Part shown: piece after piece, positions 53,318 to 64,000 of the stretch
Numbering within the stretch: the first letter of the stretch is position 1
How the letters are laid out: every line of letters starts with the position of its first letter
DNA from: Nothopassalora personata
Taxonomy: Eukaryota > Ascomycota > Dothideomycetes > Mycosphaerellales > Mycosphaerellaceae
Assembly (NCBI GenBank): GCA_033816765.1
Contig: CM066296.1
Coordinates: 2,728,001 to 2,792,000, forward strand
Direction of reading: 5' to 3'
Length of the DNA stretch: 64,000 bases
The notes under the pieces: model-generated
The model's database searches: none
Told to the model about the DNA's origin: nothing
The model's input: only the letters and a program-made list of their open reading frames with translations
Position numbers and translations under genes: made by a program

Positions 53318-55260
53318 GGAAGGATGGAATGCAGTCCCAGAGTTGAGAAGGGATGGAAGATCGCAGAATAAGAGCCAGGCGCAAAACCGGATTCGCAACG
53401 ACAAGATCCTTCGGCCCATATGCAGAATTCCTGGATTCATCACGGCGCCATGATTGAATGGGGCCTTTCATTGCATAAGCAGCCCATCGATGCACAGGAT
53501 GCCTCTAGCTGTCATTCACGCAACTAGCCATCTTCCCGAGGTACTCGCAATATGCACACGACAAATAGAGCTGGATGTACCCGCCAAAGAGAACATTCAT
53601 CGTGCAACCTGGCCGAACCTGGTTTCAATACTCATTCAGCCGATGGTTCCGCGTCGGGACCTCCACTGCATCAGGCTACTTACTACTCTTGTCGACCAGG
53701 ATCACAAGTTATGCCTATTCAGTGCTCATCTGGCCACGGAACGACATCATGCCACTCACGACCCCTCCCGTTGCCATCAAAGTCCGGAATTCATTGCTCT
53801 GGTGCTCTTGCGACGTCAGAATGTGCACTAGTGAAGACACTGCGCACGTTCTTGCCGGGCGAAGTAAACCTCGGGAGATGTCAGCTTCAGACTTGCGCAA
53901 CGCAGGAATCAAGACCTTTCAGGGTCGTTTGAGGCACTACGTTGCGTTCAGAGCAATTGTTCAGTGTTCGCGTCGCCACACTGGCCTTCGTCCCTCAGCG
54001 AACTGAAGGATGGTCACCGATAAATTGCGCATGCCGGCAGGTTCATCCAATTAATGGAGGAGCGGCGCTGCCTGCCAAAAATAGTAGCTGGATGTATGTG
54101 AGTCTCCTGAACTCCGATGTCAGAAGGTGGAGGCGAAGAACCGTGGCGTGCAGACAGACACGCGATCGTGTGAGTTACAGAGGCTTATACCTTCCAGACT
54201 GCTCGGCCTGATCAAATCGAGTCTTGCTCTATGATCGCGCAAAAGGCCATCTATACCTTGCAGTAGACACGGAATCAGTTAGTCCTTGCCTCATTGACAT
54301 GAGCTCAATAGCCCTATGCCCTGCTTCCGCGAGCAACATCTCATGCAATCGTCCAAAGCGTCTGATCCAGCAGATTCCTCGCTCGAATCGAACAAGAAGA
54401 GCGTAATGGATCGCGGCAGTATCTCGCCGCAATGCGTGCCAAAAATCCCTCCCTTCAGCAGTGCCATCACTTTCCTCGTGTATCGGAATGCTCGCGCAGC
54501 CATGACTTAGACTTTATACATTTCGCCCGCGCCATATCGATGTCAATCTCACAAACTCAGAACACGTCGACTGCACTCCATAGCCAATACCGACCAATCG
54601 ACAGCACGAAGGGAATCAACACAACATGCATCGCCTCAGCACGATGCAAACTCTCCTCGCAGTCATTCTGGCATTCTCGATTTCAAGTCCGTGCCCACGG
54701 GGCGAAAGCCTGCGTGTCAAGGAAGAACCTTTGGATAGCAGAGAGGAATGCATGAAGTTGCGATCGTGATCCCCAGTGGCGCTTTATTGTGAATCGAAAT
54801 CGAGGGTGGCGTTGATCTGGCGCTAGCTGGCGTGGAAGTAAGGAAGACGGGGTCAGATTATGGCAAGGATAGAGGGAGTCGGAGAGAGTTGAAGACAGCT
54901 TCAAAATGCCGGCTGAAGTGGAGGGCAAGTAGGTCCACGAAGACTTTCGTGCTGTCGATAACTCCGGCTCATTGTTCCCCGACTGCGGATTGCAGCAGGG
55001 CTCAGAAAATCGCAAATGGCTAGTGTGAGTTCTGTAGACACTTCGGGTCGAGAGCTGGCAGTGTGAACATTCCAATCAACTACCAGCGCTACAAGATGCT
55101 ATGTTGGCGATGGTGTAGGGGTCAGCTTGTCACCAGGACCTCTGGAGGGCTTTACCTTTGCTGCTTCGCCTGTCGTGAGTCGCCTCGGCTCATTTCACAT
55201 ACGCTTGGTACCGATCCGCGAACTACTCGTCTGGCACTTCAATGTACATCATACTCATGG
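53318..55260. other. 1.9-kb intergenic stretch, no supported gene
   Basis: Overlapping frames of up to 143 residues occur in several phases without motifs, signal peptides or convincing splice structures. No RIP signature or repeat ends are seen. An unrecognised small gene or non-coding RNA cannot be excluded. Confidence 0.4.
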
Positions 55261-58200
55261 TCATCCTCTTCTCTGCGTAACGGACTCACTCATCGCAGCC
55301 CAGCCGTCGCTTTCCCAGGGCGCCAAGAATATCGCCCGCTGAGCGTCTGCAGCAGTTCCTACGCCCGCGAATGCTCTCGACAACTCACCTGCTTCCATTT
55401 CGCCCAATGGTGGCACAGCCTGTGTGGCAGTCTTGAGCGCCATCTCGGCTGCGTAGACTTCGCTAGAAAGCTCGGCTAAGTCCGACCATGCCTGTGGGTG
55501 ATCCGGCTTAAGCATGATGGCAGCCTGGGCTTCCGCCATGGTAGCTTCGTCACCGTGATCCGCGGTAATAGCTGCAATTCCTGTCAAGAGGTTCTCGATA
55601 CCATCAAGATCCCGTGCGGATATGGTATCTTTTGTGCGGAGAATCAGCAGATCGTCTCGCACAGCAGCCGCCGTTTCGTGGTCTAGGTTGAGCGTAGCGA
55701 TAGCACCAAGAAGAGTCACGGTCCCAACGTGGTCGGGATTCTTCTCGAAGCTTTCAAAGGCAGAGTCGCTGGCGACGTTCTTCTCGCCATGTGCCCACAA
55801 CACTTTCACAAGCGAACTGACGACATCAGGATTGGTGTGACTCTCCTTGAGCGCCGCTTTGAACATGCTGATACTCTCGCTCAGCTGACCAAGGCTGTAT
55901 TGTGCCAGCCCTGAAGTGAGCTGAGCAGATAGGCGGAGTCTGCGTCGAGCCTCAGCATCCAGGCCGATGTTATCAGCATCGGATGTGAGGTCGAGTGCAG
56001 TCTCGGCGTTCTCGACTGCCTCTGTGAATGAACCTGCTGCCAGTTGGTTCCGAGCAAGATCGGACTTGGCCATGGCATATTTCGCTTCTGCTGCCTGTGA
56101 CTCTGTAGCCTCAAATTCTGCCTCTGCCGCCTCGGCCAGGTCCGTTAGTGCCTCGATCGCGGCTGTATGATTACCAACGCGCTCAAGAAGCAGCGCTACT
56201 AGATGTCGGTAGGGCAGGTCTTGGGGCACTTGAGTGCGGAGTTGCTCTAGAGCAAAGATAGGTTGGATCAGCTTCGTCAGGTCATTCGATGCAGTCGGCG
56301 AGGTCAGCAGATAGTCGAAGCTGGAGACAGCGTACTGTCTCTTTGCAATGACGGAGGTAGAGTCCGAGATCTCAAATGCATGAGTAAAGTGGTTCAAAGC
56401 CTCCTTGGTGTCGCCTAAGAGCAATGCTATTAGACCCTCGCCGATCCAAGCATGAACGTAAGTCGGGTCTGTGCTCTGTGATCTGCCGAAAGCGGAGTGT
56501 GCGAGCTCAGTGTCATTCTGCAACAGGTAGAGCACGCCTAGATTAGCCCAGACTTTGGCATTGAGCTCGTTGAGATGCAAAGAGCGCACAAAAGCATGCT
56601 GTGCAATTTTTGGGTTTAACGTTGTAGTGACCACACCTAGGGCATTCCAGAACTCGTAATTGCCAGCCTCCAGCTCAATAGCGCGCTTGATACACCGCAC
56701 TGCCGTAGTGAGATACTTTTTCCCTGCCTTGGCATCGCTGCAAGCATGTGCTCGCTGCTCGGCCCATCCGAGATTGTACCATGCAACAGCTTGAGCATGC
56801 ACATCGTGAGATGCAGCATGAACAGCTCTTTTGTATGCAAGAATCGTTGCCACTAAGGCTATTGGCAGACCTTTGGCTTCATCCAGTCCTGTAAGCGCTA
56901 TCCGATCAACATCGCTGAGCACTTCGTACGTCTTCTCGTCTATCGAGACGTTTAGCAGTGCTTTGATGTCCCCAGTCGGAAAGTCTGACGCGCCACTTTG
57001 TATCCACGAGAAGATCGAGCATGCGTCACCAACAGCTTTCCACAAATTGAAAGCACTCGGTGTTTCCTTCGCGATAGTCGTAGCAATCGCAATGGAATTC
57101 TTAGCATTCTCAATGGCTTGACCGAAGAGTCCACCTTCCAAGCACTTGCCAGCATGCTCCTCATAGGTCTGCAGAAGTGATACTAACACACCGAACTCGG
57201 TAGGTCGCTCCTCGAGTACTGCGCAAAGACCAGCTTCAGCCTCGTCATATTCGCCAAGCTCTCTGTGTACATTGGCAAGCATATATCGCGCAAACCACGT
57301 CTCTCCCGAGACCTTCATCGTCATTTCATCATGTGGTTCGAGGGCGTAGTTGAAGGTCCGAAGTGCGGAGTTATATCGTCCAGAGTTGTGATAGCTCTCA
57401 CCCAGACCAACATAAGATTGGTAGTCATCGGGTGAGATGCGCAGAGCTGCGAGGAACGACACGATTGCCTGCTGATACTCTTGCTTGTTCATCTGGACAA
57501 CTCCGAGAGCTGAGTATGGCCAGCTGATGCCCTTCTTCTTGGAGCCTGGAGGCGGTCGGGCTCGCCCTGAGTCGACCACTCTCTGAGCAACGACTTCAAC
57601 AATTTCCCAGTCGCCTTGATCGGCGAACGACCTTGCAAGACGCTCTGCTGCCACGACTTCAGCTGGAGACAGCTCGAACGCTTTTTGAAAGCACTGCCGT
57701 GCACGCTTCTTGTCCTTTCCATAGTCCGCGTAATAGATCCCGAGACTGGTGTATGACGGGGCAAAGTTCACATTCGTCCGTATGGCAGCCAGGAATTGAC
57801 TGTAGGCGCCATTTCGGTCCCGCCGCGCAGTCTTGGACGTGTCAGTCTCCCAGAGGCACACACCCAGCCGGTAGAGGGTCTGGGCTCGCAAATCTCTCGA
57901 GCGAGGGTCATCCGGCCTGATCACCTCTAGGGCATCTTGAAGCTCTTTGATGGCTTGTGAGTAATTACCGCTTAGTGCCCTACACCAAGCAAGTTCTGTA
58001 CCCACACGCACATTGCCCGTGTCTTCTTGCAAAGCTCGCTCAAAAAACGTGATAGCATCTTGGTAGTCCTCTGTTTCCTCAAGAATCAATCCTAGACCGA
58101 TCAATGCTGGAGTGAATCTCGGTTTGCGCTCCTGTATATCTTCGAAGAGTCTCCGAGCTTCGGCATGATTTCTGGGCGCTTGATAGTGTACCAAAGCGGT

Positions 58201-59424
58201 ACCCAGCACAGAGTTCAATGCATCCTTGGTGTTTTGAAAGCTCATGCCGAGCTTGCCAGACTCAACCTGTACAGCCCTCAGACCTGCTCTCGCAGTATCT
58301 GTGGCGCTCTGATGCTCGTCCAGATGAAGATAATAGTCACTGACAAGTCGATGGGCGAACGGAGAATTTTCAGCGCTTGATAGACCTTCCGTGAGAAGTA
58401 GCAGTCGATCCTCAGGGCCGAGTGGCCTTTGTGGCTCCTCGTCGTCTTCGCCCTTTTGAGGCGGCGGAAAAGGCGAGAGCTCACTACTCAGCCAACCCTC
58501 CATGATCCTGCCCAGACCAGAAGCTGGAAACAATGCAACATACTCTCGCAAGATACCAGCGTCCAAATCTCGCAGTTCGTCAAGATCCCTCGTCTCCAGC
58601 ACCAAATCCCAGGCTAGCTGAAACGGGTGGTGAATGATGACCATTCCTTCAGCGAGGTTGAGCACCTGGTCCAGCTTGGTGGCTTTCTCCTCCAAACTCA
58701 GTACGACAAGCACATCATATGCGCGCTGAAGCAGTTTCTCCTCATACTGCCTCCGCACCTCATCGTCACTCGACCAATCGATTACCTCTTGATACAGTCG
58801 CTCGAGGTTACTATTTCCATAGACCTCTCGCTTCACATCAAGGGTGACCTGACCTAGCTTTGCGCCAATTCTGGTGCGCCTCTCGTTGACCTCTTTGCTG
58901 ATGCGCTGAGTCTCCTCGTTCTCGGTGATCTCAGCCAGGCGCATGTACGTGATGACAGGTTGCTGCACTCGTCCTTCTAGAAAGTCGTAGATAGGGCCAC
59001 CAGGAAGCAAAACTTCCAGGGTCTTCCTCTGCTGAAACTGATCGCCATGCTGCTTCGTGAATTTCACCAGCTTATCGATCACACTCTGGCAGCGGTCTCG
59101 ATCATCTGCAGTGGCGTATATCTGAGCAACTTTTACAGCAGCTTCTCGATACTCGGTCAGTCTCTCAGCGCCTTGTGCCTCGTAGACACTGCACAGACCA
59201 AGCCATGCTTGCGAATCGTCCGGTCTCGTCTTCGCGGCAGAGTTGTAAGCCTTTGCTGCGTCATCGAGCTTGCCTTGCTTCTCCAGAGCACGACCTAGGA
59301 ATAGCTTGGCAAAGTGATTCTCTGGATCTGAAGACAACACAGACTGTGCTTGCTCCGCTGCCTTGTCATATTGTTGACTATCGAGGGCGGCTTTTGCCGC
59401 TTTGAGGGCAGCTTTTGTTGACAT
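55261..59424 (-). CDS. SKI3: Ski complex TPR subunit Ski3
   Basis: A single exon of 1387 residues (yeast Ski3 is 1432). It consists almost entirely of tetratricopeptide repeats, beginning with KAALKAAKAALDSQQYDKAA and AKLFLGRALEKQGKLDDAA at the N-terminus. A Ski3-type spacer (YDFLEGRVQQPVITYMRL) and further TPR arrays follow, for example YVGLGESYHNSGRYNSALRT and VWANLGVLYLL. The C-terminus (AIFLAPWESDGWAAM) closes the protein as in Ski3/TTC37. Ski3 scaffolds the Ski2-Ski8 helicase complex that feeds mRNA to the cytoplasmic exosome. Confidence 0.9.
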   Translation of the reverse strand: MSTKAALKAAKAALDSQQYDKAAEQAQSVLSSDPENHFAKLFLGRALEKQGKLDDAAKAYNSAAKTRPDDSQAWLGLCSVYEAQGAERLTEYREAAVKVAQIYATADDRDRCQSVIDKLVKFTKQHGDQFQQRKTLEVLLPGGPIYDFLEGRVQQPVITYMRLAEITENEETQRISKEVNERRTRIGAKLGQVTLDVKREVYGNSNLERLYQEVIDWSSDDEVRRQYEEKLLQRAYDVLVVLSLEEKATKLDQVLNLAEGMVIIHHPFQLAWDLVLETRDLDELRDLDAGILREYVALFPASGLGRIMEGWLSSELSPFPPPQKGEDDEEPQRPLGPEDRLLLLTEGLSSAENSPFAHRLVSDYYLHLDEHQSATDTARAGLRAVQVESGKLGMSFQNTKDALNSVLGTALVHYQAPRNHAEARRLFEDIQERKPRFTPALIGLGLILEETEDYQDAITFFERALQEDTGNVRVGTELAWCRALSGNYSQAIKELQDALEVIRPDDPRSRDLRAQTLYRLGVCLWETDTSKTARRDRNGAYSQFLAAIRTNVNFAPSYTSLGIYYADYGKDKKRARQCFQKAFELSPAEVVAAERLARSFADQGDWEIVEVVAQRVVDSGRARPPPGSKKKGISWPYSALGVVQMNKQEYQQAIVSFLAALRISPDDYQSYVGLGESYHNSGRYNSALRTFNYALEPHDEMTMKVSGETWFARYMLANVHRELGEYDEAEAGLCAVLEERPTEFGVLVSLLQTYEEHAGKCLEGGLFGQAIENAKNSIAIATTIAKETPSAFNLWKAVGDACSIFSWIQSGASDFPTGDIKALLNVSIDEKTYEVLSDVDRIALTGLDEAKGLPIALVATILAYKRAVHAASHDVHAQAVAWYNLGWAEQRAHACSDAKAGKKYLTTAVRCIKRAIELEAGNYEFWNALGVVTTTLNPKIAQHAFVRSLHLNELNAKVWANLGVLYLLQNDTELAHSAFGRSQSTDPTYVHAWIGEGLIALLLGDTKEALNHFTHAFEISDSTSVIAKRQYAVSSFDYLLTSPTASNDLTKLIQPIFALEQLRTQVPQDLPYRHLVALLLERVGNHTAAIEALTDLAEAAEAEFEATESQAAEAKYAMAKSDLARNQLAAGSFTEAVENAETALDLTSDADNIGLDAEARRRLRLSAQLTSGLAQYSLGQLSESISMFKAALKESHTNPDVVSSLVKVLWAHGEKNVASDSAFESFEKNPDHVGTVTLLGAIATLNLDHETAAAVRDDLLILRTKDTISARDLDGIENLLTGIAAITADHGDEATMAEAQAAIMLKPDHPQAWSDLAELSSEVYAAEMALKTATQAVPPLGEMEAGELSRAFAGVGTAADAQRAIFLAPWESDGWAAMSESVTQRRG

Positions 59425-59757
59425 GTTCCCGCATTGGATTTCCTATCTCCAAGCCGTCCGCATGGCAAATCTATCTGATAGACCACCGTGAGTGAGTGAA
59501 GAGTAATTGCAAAGTTAGCGAGTGCAACAGAAGGTGTGGAGTGTTTTTTGTTCGACGTCACGAAACGGAAGTCGTAGGAATTTAAGATGTAGTCTCATGT
59601 GCTTGGACCACTTGTTCTGTAATCGACTTAGTGCAAAAATCCACGGGCACGTTCAGCAAACTCGGCATGAGATGATATGAAGAATGAATGTAAAATATTC
59701 CCGAATCGATGGCTCATGGTAAACTTATCATAAATCGCCGGAGTCATCGTCTATATC
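59425..59757. other. Short intergenic region SKI3 / HET gene
   Basis: 333 bp upstream of SKI3 and downstream of the HET gene. No gene seen; it presumably holds the SKI3 promoter and the HET 3' end. Confidence 0.4.
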
Positions 59758-61913
59758 TCACGTGAGGTCAAAGACAGTAGCCTCTGCACTACCACTTTCA
59801 ATTCTTCCCACCGCTTCACCACCCATCACACCATGCGTAAAGCAGTACCCAATCATCTCATTCCCAGTCTCTCTTTCCCTCACCACAAACGGAAAGTGTC
59901 CACCCTGGAGTACCACGATACTGTCACCCGGCTTACTTCCGATCGGTCCGATGCCGATGTGCCCATCAACAGTCGAAAAGAAGCAGCGATTCCAGCAAGC
60001 GACACGGAACGTGCTGTTGAACATAGCCATTGCTTTCTCCTCAGCACTCGCATCCGGCTTGAGCTCATTGCGCCAAGGCAGGTCTTTCCTATTCTCGTAC
60101 AGATACTGGCGACATGCCAGCCAGAGTTCTGCTTCTTCGGTCGTGGCCGCTGCTGTATCGTCGAAGCCAGCGCCGCCGAGGAGGGTTGTGCCGAGTGTCA
60201 CTGGGTCGATGCCGAGGGATGATGATATCGCTTGGACTTTCTCCAGATGGTCGAGTAGCGGCTCTAGGTCTTTCAGCTCTCGTGTATCGTTGGCGACTCT
60301 GTCAATTGTGCTGACCAGCACACCCTTGATCCTCAGCACTCCTGGGTCTTTCGTGGGCAGTAGCTCAGTCCGAGACCACTCCTCAGATGTCCCACAAGCA
60401 CTGAATACCGGCATCAGCGCTCGGGCATCGCCATTGTCATGTTCTCTGAACCACTCCGGCACCCAAGTAGGCAAGCCCGCGGGACGGTTGTCTCGATGTT
60501 GCGGAAGTCGTTCGAGTAGCTCCAAGTTTTGTCTCTCTTCGATCGCCGCGCGGGTCGCATCACGGAGGACCTCCGCATCGTTCTTGGTATAATCAGGCGC
60601 AAGCCCAGCTGCAAGGACCGTGGTCTTTGCACTTGCTTGATACAGTCCAAGCATACCATAGATCTGATCCTTCACATCGCTCGAAGCGCCGAACGGCGCC
60701 TTGCTAAGCAGCCAGGATAGAGGGGTCGGGATCGGATTGTGTTTGTAGACATCCAGATCCCAGCGAAATAGCCACATATCTGCCCAAACAGAGGGGTGTC
60801 AGCCATACTCGAACACCGCGTGGTAATGATTTAGCAACTAGTGCCAAGTAGGGACGTGGGCGGGAATTTGTCTTAAGCAGACGATGCCTTCGACCCTTTA
60901 CACTTACTCATTGCGCCTCGAAATCCCAAAAGGGTAGGGATGAATGGCTTGGCCTTATCCGAGCCTTCGTTCTTAAGAGAGAAAGTCTTGTGTTCGAGCC
61001 AGCAGGTTGCCGTCAAGACTTTTTCGAAGTCAATGCTCAAGTCGCCGCAGACAATGATGTTGGTGTGGGCGAGAACTGCTTCTTGAACAACCCAAAGGCG
61101 TCTATCAATCAAAGGTTAGCTCTCCCTTCAAAGCCCATATCAAGCGCTCTGGTCCACTCACCGAAACCAAGGCAGCTCATACATCTGCGCCAGCGCTTCA
61201 TAATCGATCTCACACTTCAGTCCCTCCTTCGCAAAACTCCAAGGCCCATAATCCGGGAACACGATCTCTTGAATCTTCTTCCCCTGCAAGATCAACACAA
61301 ATCAGCAAAACCCTCACGTTACCCTACAGCAGAAACGGAACAAGAAAGACTCACCACCCTCCCCTCCTCCTCCTCCTCCTCCCACACCTCCGCCACAATC
61401 GCCTCAACCCCCTGGAATGCCCTGTCAAAACAGCAATTAGAACCAATCTCTCAGTCTCAGAATGTGTCAAAAGTTCCGAGATAAATACCTCTCCGCCACC
61501 TCATGCCGCAAATCCGCCAAATGAATCAAATTCGCCTGCTCCTGCTGATAGACTGTACTCATCAACTTCACCTGCTCGCTCCTCTCCTCAAGATCCGCCT
61601 GATTGATACAAACACTATCAATCCAGATCACCCTCTCCTTATCCTTCCTCCTGACATTCCTTATCGCCGCCACCGCGCTAGCGGGAATCCTAAGGGTTGT
61701 ACCATCCACTGAGATTTCGCCGTGGAGGGATGCATCTCCCCATGTGTAAGATATAGTCTCGAAAGAGTTGCTGTTGTTCGGGATAAGTTGAGCTTTGGTG
61801 AAGTGGCAAGTGATGGGGTCGTTCCGCCGCGCCGCGGGTGATATGTTGAGGAGGCGGATTTCGTGTGTGGCGAGTGGGAAGCGGGAGTAGGTTGGGTGTG
61901 GATGTGCTGCCAT
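59758..61913 (-). CDS. HET-domain (heterokaryon incompatibility) protein
   Basis: Five exons (61913-61489, 61421-61355, 61283-61162, 61101-60908, 60779-59758) with introns of 67, 71, 60 and 128 bp join in frame to 609 residues. The HET domain has its usual motifs: FETISYTWGDA (about 51-61), RVIWIDSVCINQADLEER (about 94-111) and PWFRRLWVVQEAVLA spanning an exon junction (about 201-215). A downstream region has the fungal DQIYGMLGL motif, and the C-terminal part is common to many HET proteins (GPIGSKPGDSIVVLQGG). HET proteins mediate self/non-self recognition and cell death after hyphal fusion. ATG 61913 is used; an ATG at 62057 extends the frame without conservation. Confidence 0.88.
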
Positions 61914-62485
61914 CTCGGTGGTATCGTGCGAGGTGCTGCAGCTGTTGCGGCTGCGCTTGAGCTCATGAAGTGTTTCAGCTGGAAGCACCAGGCTCCTGCA
62001 TGCGTGATCAGCGTTCTTGGCATCAGCTTCGGTTCTTGCTTCTAGGTAGGTGCACAATCACCGCGGGCAGGACAAAAGCAAACGATAAAAGTGACTTGGC
62101 ACCACCAAGGCCGTCCGTCCATCCAACATCTTTCATTACAGCAGCTACAGCTACGACAGGATGTCCTGTGCCTGCTACTCGGTCGCTCGCTATCTCCTGG
62201 AGATCGTCGTGACCTATGCCAACCATACCTGTACTGACGATCGTGCTGTATCGCCATCTCTTCATGTGCAAGCGCTCTCTTGCGCGTGCCTGACCGTTTA
62301 TACAATATTCAGACTGTCTCAGTCTTCCTCCAAGCATTAGGATTAGGTTGACATGCGCACCAATGGCGTACGTTCGTGGTTGCGGTATCGAGTGTACCGA
62401 CTGATAATGCGATTAGTGTTTGCAAAAATGCCGCTTTCTAGGTCTCGTAAAGTGCTGAAGCCATGCTGATGATGCTGATGCTGCT
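61914..62485. other. Intergenic region upstream of HET gene
   Basis: 572 bp with no supported gene. It contains the HET promoter and the 3' flank of the metallopeptidase gene. Confidence 0.4.
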
Positions 62486-64000
62486 TCATCGTGTAATAAT
62501 CAATCCGAAGCTGTCAAGCCAAGGCCCACAGCTGCCATATATTCCAGCCAGACTGTAACCGCGTGGTGGCAAAAGGGTATGTCTGTGAGTTTGTCAGTAA
62601 AAAGTCAATTGTGTTCTATAACCAGACTTACCCAGAACCGCCATTCGGATTTCCAAAGAGCTCGCTGCGCCGCCCTGTGGTTGTCATAATCTGGATTGCA
62701 TCAAGCCAAACTCCTGCCCGAACGTAGAATCCAAGGAGCATCTCGCCTCTCTGAGTGTCCAAGTCGAACTGTGTGCCACCCGGTCGTCCACCGCGCTTAC
62801 CAAATAAATCTCTCGAATTGTCTTCGTATATGAACTCGATGCCGTCCAAGCAGTCTCCGTGATATACTTTGACGCTGAGGAGTAAACGCGCTCGGCCCTT
62901 GACCGGCTTTTCGCAGCTGCCCAGAATCACTTGCTGAGGCTGTGTACCTTCCATCTGACCCGCGCCGAGCTTCGAACTCTTGAATCCAGGTCTGCCATCT
63001 GGAAGCTTGATCTTGCTCTCGGAAGTGAAGAGCGCAGAGAGGTCCTTGACCTCGTGCTCGCCGCCGCCACAGCTGAACACCTTGAGGCTGATCTTCCGCT
63101 TTCGCTTCTCACTTGGAAGCTGGTCTTTGATGATCTTGTCGCTGAGGGTTACTTGTCTCGGCGTCCCTCCAGGCGGTGCGCTGCCCTTTTCCAGGTACTC
63201 TATCCAATGATGGCACACGTCATCGCCTTCGGGGTATATCTCGGTCCAGGCAACACCAGTTGCCGCCGTGACCAAGACTGCACCATTCTCAACGGTCCAC
63301 ACCTGTATGCTCTTGTCCGGCCCAGTCGATGGATCGGTCGGCAGCTGGAACGTTGGATGGAAGCGGAAGCGCAACGCGTCCAGTCTGTGCCATGCACACT
63401 CGTCTTTCGGCAAGCACAACCTCTGCCCTTGCTGCTTCGTTCTCGTCGAATATGGTTCTCGGCATACGAATGTCCTGTTCAGTCGCACGTAGTCCCGCAA
63501 CATGATGCCGGATTCTTGGTGTGGGCAGCCCAGCAAATGTCCTGTCTCGTGCAGATGGGCGCCAATGCCGATGCTCGCTGCCTCCCAATTACTGCCACCC
63601 TCGTTGCAATCGTTCGCGACGAAGTTAGTGTCCGTGCGTGTGCAGTCGGTGAAGGCGGGTACGACTTCTTCGATGTGCGCTGGGTAGGATTGCAAGCAAT
63701 GCGAGCCGAAGATGGCGAGCTTGACCTGATCGTCACCACCTCCTAGGGCGGCATGACCTCTCACAGTGCCAACTTGCTGATCCCAATGCGCATCCAAGAA
63801 CATGCAAGAAACGTATTGTGGTTGTCCAGGCTTCGGTGCAAAATGTGCTCGTACGGCATCCATGGCAATGCCAAACAGATCGCCTTTCTTCTTTGCCGGC
63901 TCATATTGCTGTGCTAGCTCCAAGTCTTGTATCTCTTGCACACTCTTGTTCAGGCGGATGACATGAATCTTTGCCTCATTTCGCATCTGACCAGACTTCA
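62486..64000 (-). CDS. Zinc metallopeptidase with jacalin-like domain (PF12044 family), 5' end outside window
   Basis: The frame is open through the right edge, so the N-terminus is missing; the in-frame ATG at 63986 is internal. The long exon (64000-62632) joins a terminal exon (62582-62486) across a 49-bp intron (GTAAGT, TTACTGAC, CACAG). The catalytic site HETGHLLGCPH fits HExxHxxGxxH of metzincin-type zinc peptidases. The final about 130 residues form a jacalin-like beta-prism domain: VYHGDCLDGIEF, RGGRPGGTQFDL, YVRAGVWLDAIQI, then GIYGSCGPWLDSFGLI, completed only by the splice. The layout matches the uncharacterised yeast Yil108w / fission yeast Zmp1-type family. The substrate is unknown. 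Confidence 0.82.

Noticed and set aside
53575..54006. 143-residue plus-strand ORF between CTP1 and SKI3
   Set aside because: It overlaps other equally long frames in the same stretch and shows no motif or codon pattern like the neighbouring genes.
61914..62057. Upstream ATG at 62057 for the HET gene
   Set aside because: The added 48 residues show no HET-family similarity; ATG 61913 directly precedes the usual HET N-terminal region.

Overview
The window is fungal nuclear DNA, almost certainly from a filamentous ascomycete (Pezizomycotina, plausibly a Dothideomycete). The reasons are short GT-AG introns of 49-165 bp with CTGAC/CTAAC-type branch sites, gene families such as HET-domain, Ubp2, Ski3, Rsc1/2, Mam33 and Ctp1, a Con-10-like protein, and transposons carrying CpA-to-TpA / TpG-to-TpA changes typical of repeat-induced point mutation (RIP).

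Layout. Positions 1-5288 hold a minus-strand Ty1/copia retrotransposon destroyed by RIP and cut by the left edge; its 5' LTR and an initiator-tRNA-Met-like primer site remain. Positions 5289-14500 hold a sparse gene block: a broken zinc-finger transcription factor, a DUF1275 membrane protein, a secreted Ser/Thr/Pro-rich protein and an Ldb17/SPIN90-type actin regulator. Positions 14646-34001 are a nested transposon island. The host is a RIP-degraded DNA transposon with about 43-bp terminal inverted repeats and a relic integrase-core (DDE) transposase. Inserted in it, each with a 5-bp target duplication, are a solo Gypsy LTR (CTCGC), a young unmutated chromodomain Gypsy element (TTAGT), a 197-bp solo LTR (TACGG) and an older RIP-mutated Gypsy relative (CTAGG).

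Positions 34286-64000 are mostly conserved housekeeping genes: the deubiquitinase Ubp2, a small F-box ORF, a Con-10/KGG-type stress protein, a patch of gene relics (two 2EXR/F-box-like fragments and a sugar-transporter tail), the deubiquitinase Otu1, the chromatin remodeller Rsc1/2, a sulfotransferase-like protein, Mam33, the citrate carrier Ctp1, the Ski-complex TPR protein Ski3, a HET-domain protein, and a metallopeptidase with a jacalin-like C-terminus that runs off the right edge.

The most interesting material is in the Gypsy pair. Both copies carry, between pol and the 3' LTR, an antisense ORF for a Cys-rich plus coiled-coil protein whose key features persist although the DNA has diverged. 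The young copy also joins gag and pol by an ATGA stop/start overlap, has an apparent Tf1-like self-priming site, contains a cloverleaf-forming tRNA-like sequence, and lacks 77 bp of reverse transcriptase. Splice sites and intron-exon structures were inferred by reading frames and consensus signals only; no database search was run.
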